This document shows, piece after piece, positions 63,298-64,000 of a stretch of DNA of 64,000 bases. Every line of letters starts with the position of its first letter. Position 1 is the first letter of the stretch. The stretch comes from Dactylorhiza incarnata (taxonomy: Eukaryota > Streptophyta > Magnoliopsida > Asparagales > Orchidaceae): contig JAWHQI010000001.1 in NCBI GenBank assembly GCA_033032865.1, positions 1,386,001 through 1,450,000 of the forward strand, in the 5' to 3' direction. A program made the position numbers and the translations under genes. The notes beneath the pieces are model-generated. The model saw only the letters and a list, made by a program, of their open reading frames with translations, was not told where the DNA came from and did no database searches.

Positions 63298-64000
63298 TCA
63301 AGTTGGGTCATGGGAACTTCCCAGACCTAACTTGTTACATATGAAGTTCATTCTGACCTCAGTAACTCCCTTTGTGAGAATATCAGCAACTTGGTCTCCA
63401 GTCTTCACATGGCTCAAGGAAATAAGACCTTCTTCATACTTCTCTCGTACGAAGTGACAGTCAACCTCGATGTGCTTTGTGCGTTCATGAAACACAGGAT
63501 TGGTTGCTATCTGTATTGCAGCTTGATTATCACACCATAACAGAGTTGGGTCATTGACAGGGTATCCGATTTCACAAAGGGTTTGTCTGATCCACATGAT
63601 CTCAGCAACGGTGTGTGACATAGCACGATACTCTGCCTCAGCACTAGATCTGGCGACAGTGGTCTGTTTCTTGCTCTTCCAGGAGACAAGATTTCCTCCC
63701 ATAAAAATAGTAAATCCTGTGGTAGACTTCCGAGTGGCTAAACAACCTGCCCAGTCGGAGTCACAGTAGGCCTCTATATTGGAATGACCACGATTCTTGT
63801 ATGATATTCCTAGACCAGGATCCTTCTTTATGTACCTAACAATGCGGAGAACAGAGTCCCATTGAGAGATAGTTGGGGTGGCCATGAACTGACTGACCTT
63901 ACTCACAGCACAGGCAATATCTGGGCGAGTCATAGTAAGGTAGTTAAGTTTTCCAACTACTCTACGATACTTCTCTGGCGAATCAAAAGATTTGCTCTCG
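63298..64000 (-). CDS. Copia RNase H and end of RT, open, running off the window
   Basis: The minus frame is open from its stop at 63298 to at least 63933, and similar coding sequence continues to the edge. It encodes MTRPDIACAVSKVSQFMATP (end of RT), then RNase H: NIEAYCDSDWAGCLATRKST, VARSSAEAEYRAMSHTVAEI, LWCDNQAAIQIATNPVFHER, TKHIEVDCHFVREKYEEGLI, QVADILTKGV. The DSDW, the SSAEAEYRA Glu and the CDNQ Asp are all intact, which makes this the best-preserved Copia coding region in the window. The element continues beyond 64000 (5' LTR, gag, protease, integrase and most of RT not seen). Confidence 0.92.
   Translation of the reverse strand, partial: ESKSFDSPEKYRRVVGKLNYLTMTRPDIACAVSKVSQFMATPTISQWDSVLRIVRYIKKDPGLGISYKNRGHSNIEAYCDSDWAGCLATRKSTTGFTIFMGGNLVSWKSKKQTTVARSSAEAEYRAMSHTVAEIMWIRQTLCEIGYPVNDPTLLWCDNQAAIQIATNPVFHERTKHIEVDCHFVREKYEEGLISLSHVKTGDQVADILTKGVTEVRMNFICNKLGLGSSHDPT

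Overview
The window is nuclear DNA of a flowering plant and consists almost entirely of transposable elements. The evidence is many Ty1/Copia and Ty3/Gypsy LTR retrotransposons with initiator-Met-type primer binding sites, a plant L1 LINE with an RNase H domain, Au-like SINEs, and one spliced exon matching plant U-box E3 ligases of the PUB45/PUB6 group. No bacterial, organellar or rRNA signal was seen. The species cannot be read from the sequence. All matches come from reading translations and comparing segments by eye; no database was searched.

Layout. 1-4429: an internally deleted Gypsy element on the minus strand, with a 352-bp foldback element (3631-3982) inside one LTR. 5100-9054: a decayed minus-strand Copia element. 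9300-14500: an old Gypsy remnant interrupted by a young gag-protease-only element (9850-12855, TSD TTCCT) and by an Au-like SINE. 15118-15258: an Au-like SINE with a long TSD. 15918-19356: a Gypsy element lacking RT and integrase (TSD GAAAG). 20130-25462: an almost complete minus-strand Copia (TSD GTTAG). 26600-30033: fragments of Copia, a Tat-like Gypsy and a gag remnant. 30520-33513: an L1 LINE with a perfect 16-bp TSD. 33835-43021: an old plus-strand Gypsy interrupted by a gag-only element (36395-38553, TSD AATAG) and a probable solo LTR (39412-40900).

43846-59074 is a three-level nest. The outer Gypsy (TSD AGTAG) has a nearly intact Reina-like chromovirus (44578-52754, TSD ATTTG) in its 5' LTR. 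That chromovirus carries a 2.4-kb probable solo LTR (47912-50335, TSD ACAGC) in its pol gene. The host sequence to the right contains the U-box exon (59166-59351, minus strand) with both splice sites in place, so the nest appears to sit in an intron or in the remains of one. 59920-63194 is a decayed minus-strand Gypsy carrying a second foldback element (60622-61055, TSD AATAC). 63195-64000 is the 3' end of a further Copia element running off the window.

The least ordinary signals are these. Two foldback elements have TG...CA ends, 5-bp TSDs and a tRNA-like core of about 78 nt. In the Reina-like LTRs the TATA box lies inside a palindrome, and pol continues into the 3' LTR. A gag segment is present in antisense within a probable LTR upstream of the same gag. 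Four LTR elements of different types carry GC-rich short-tandem-repeat leaders.
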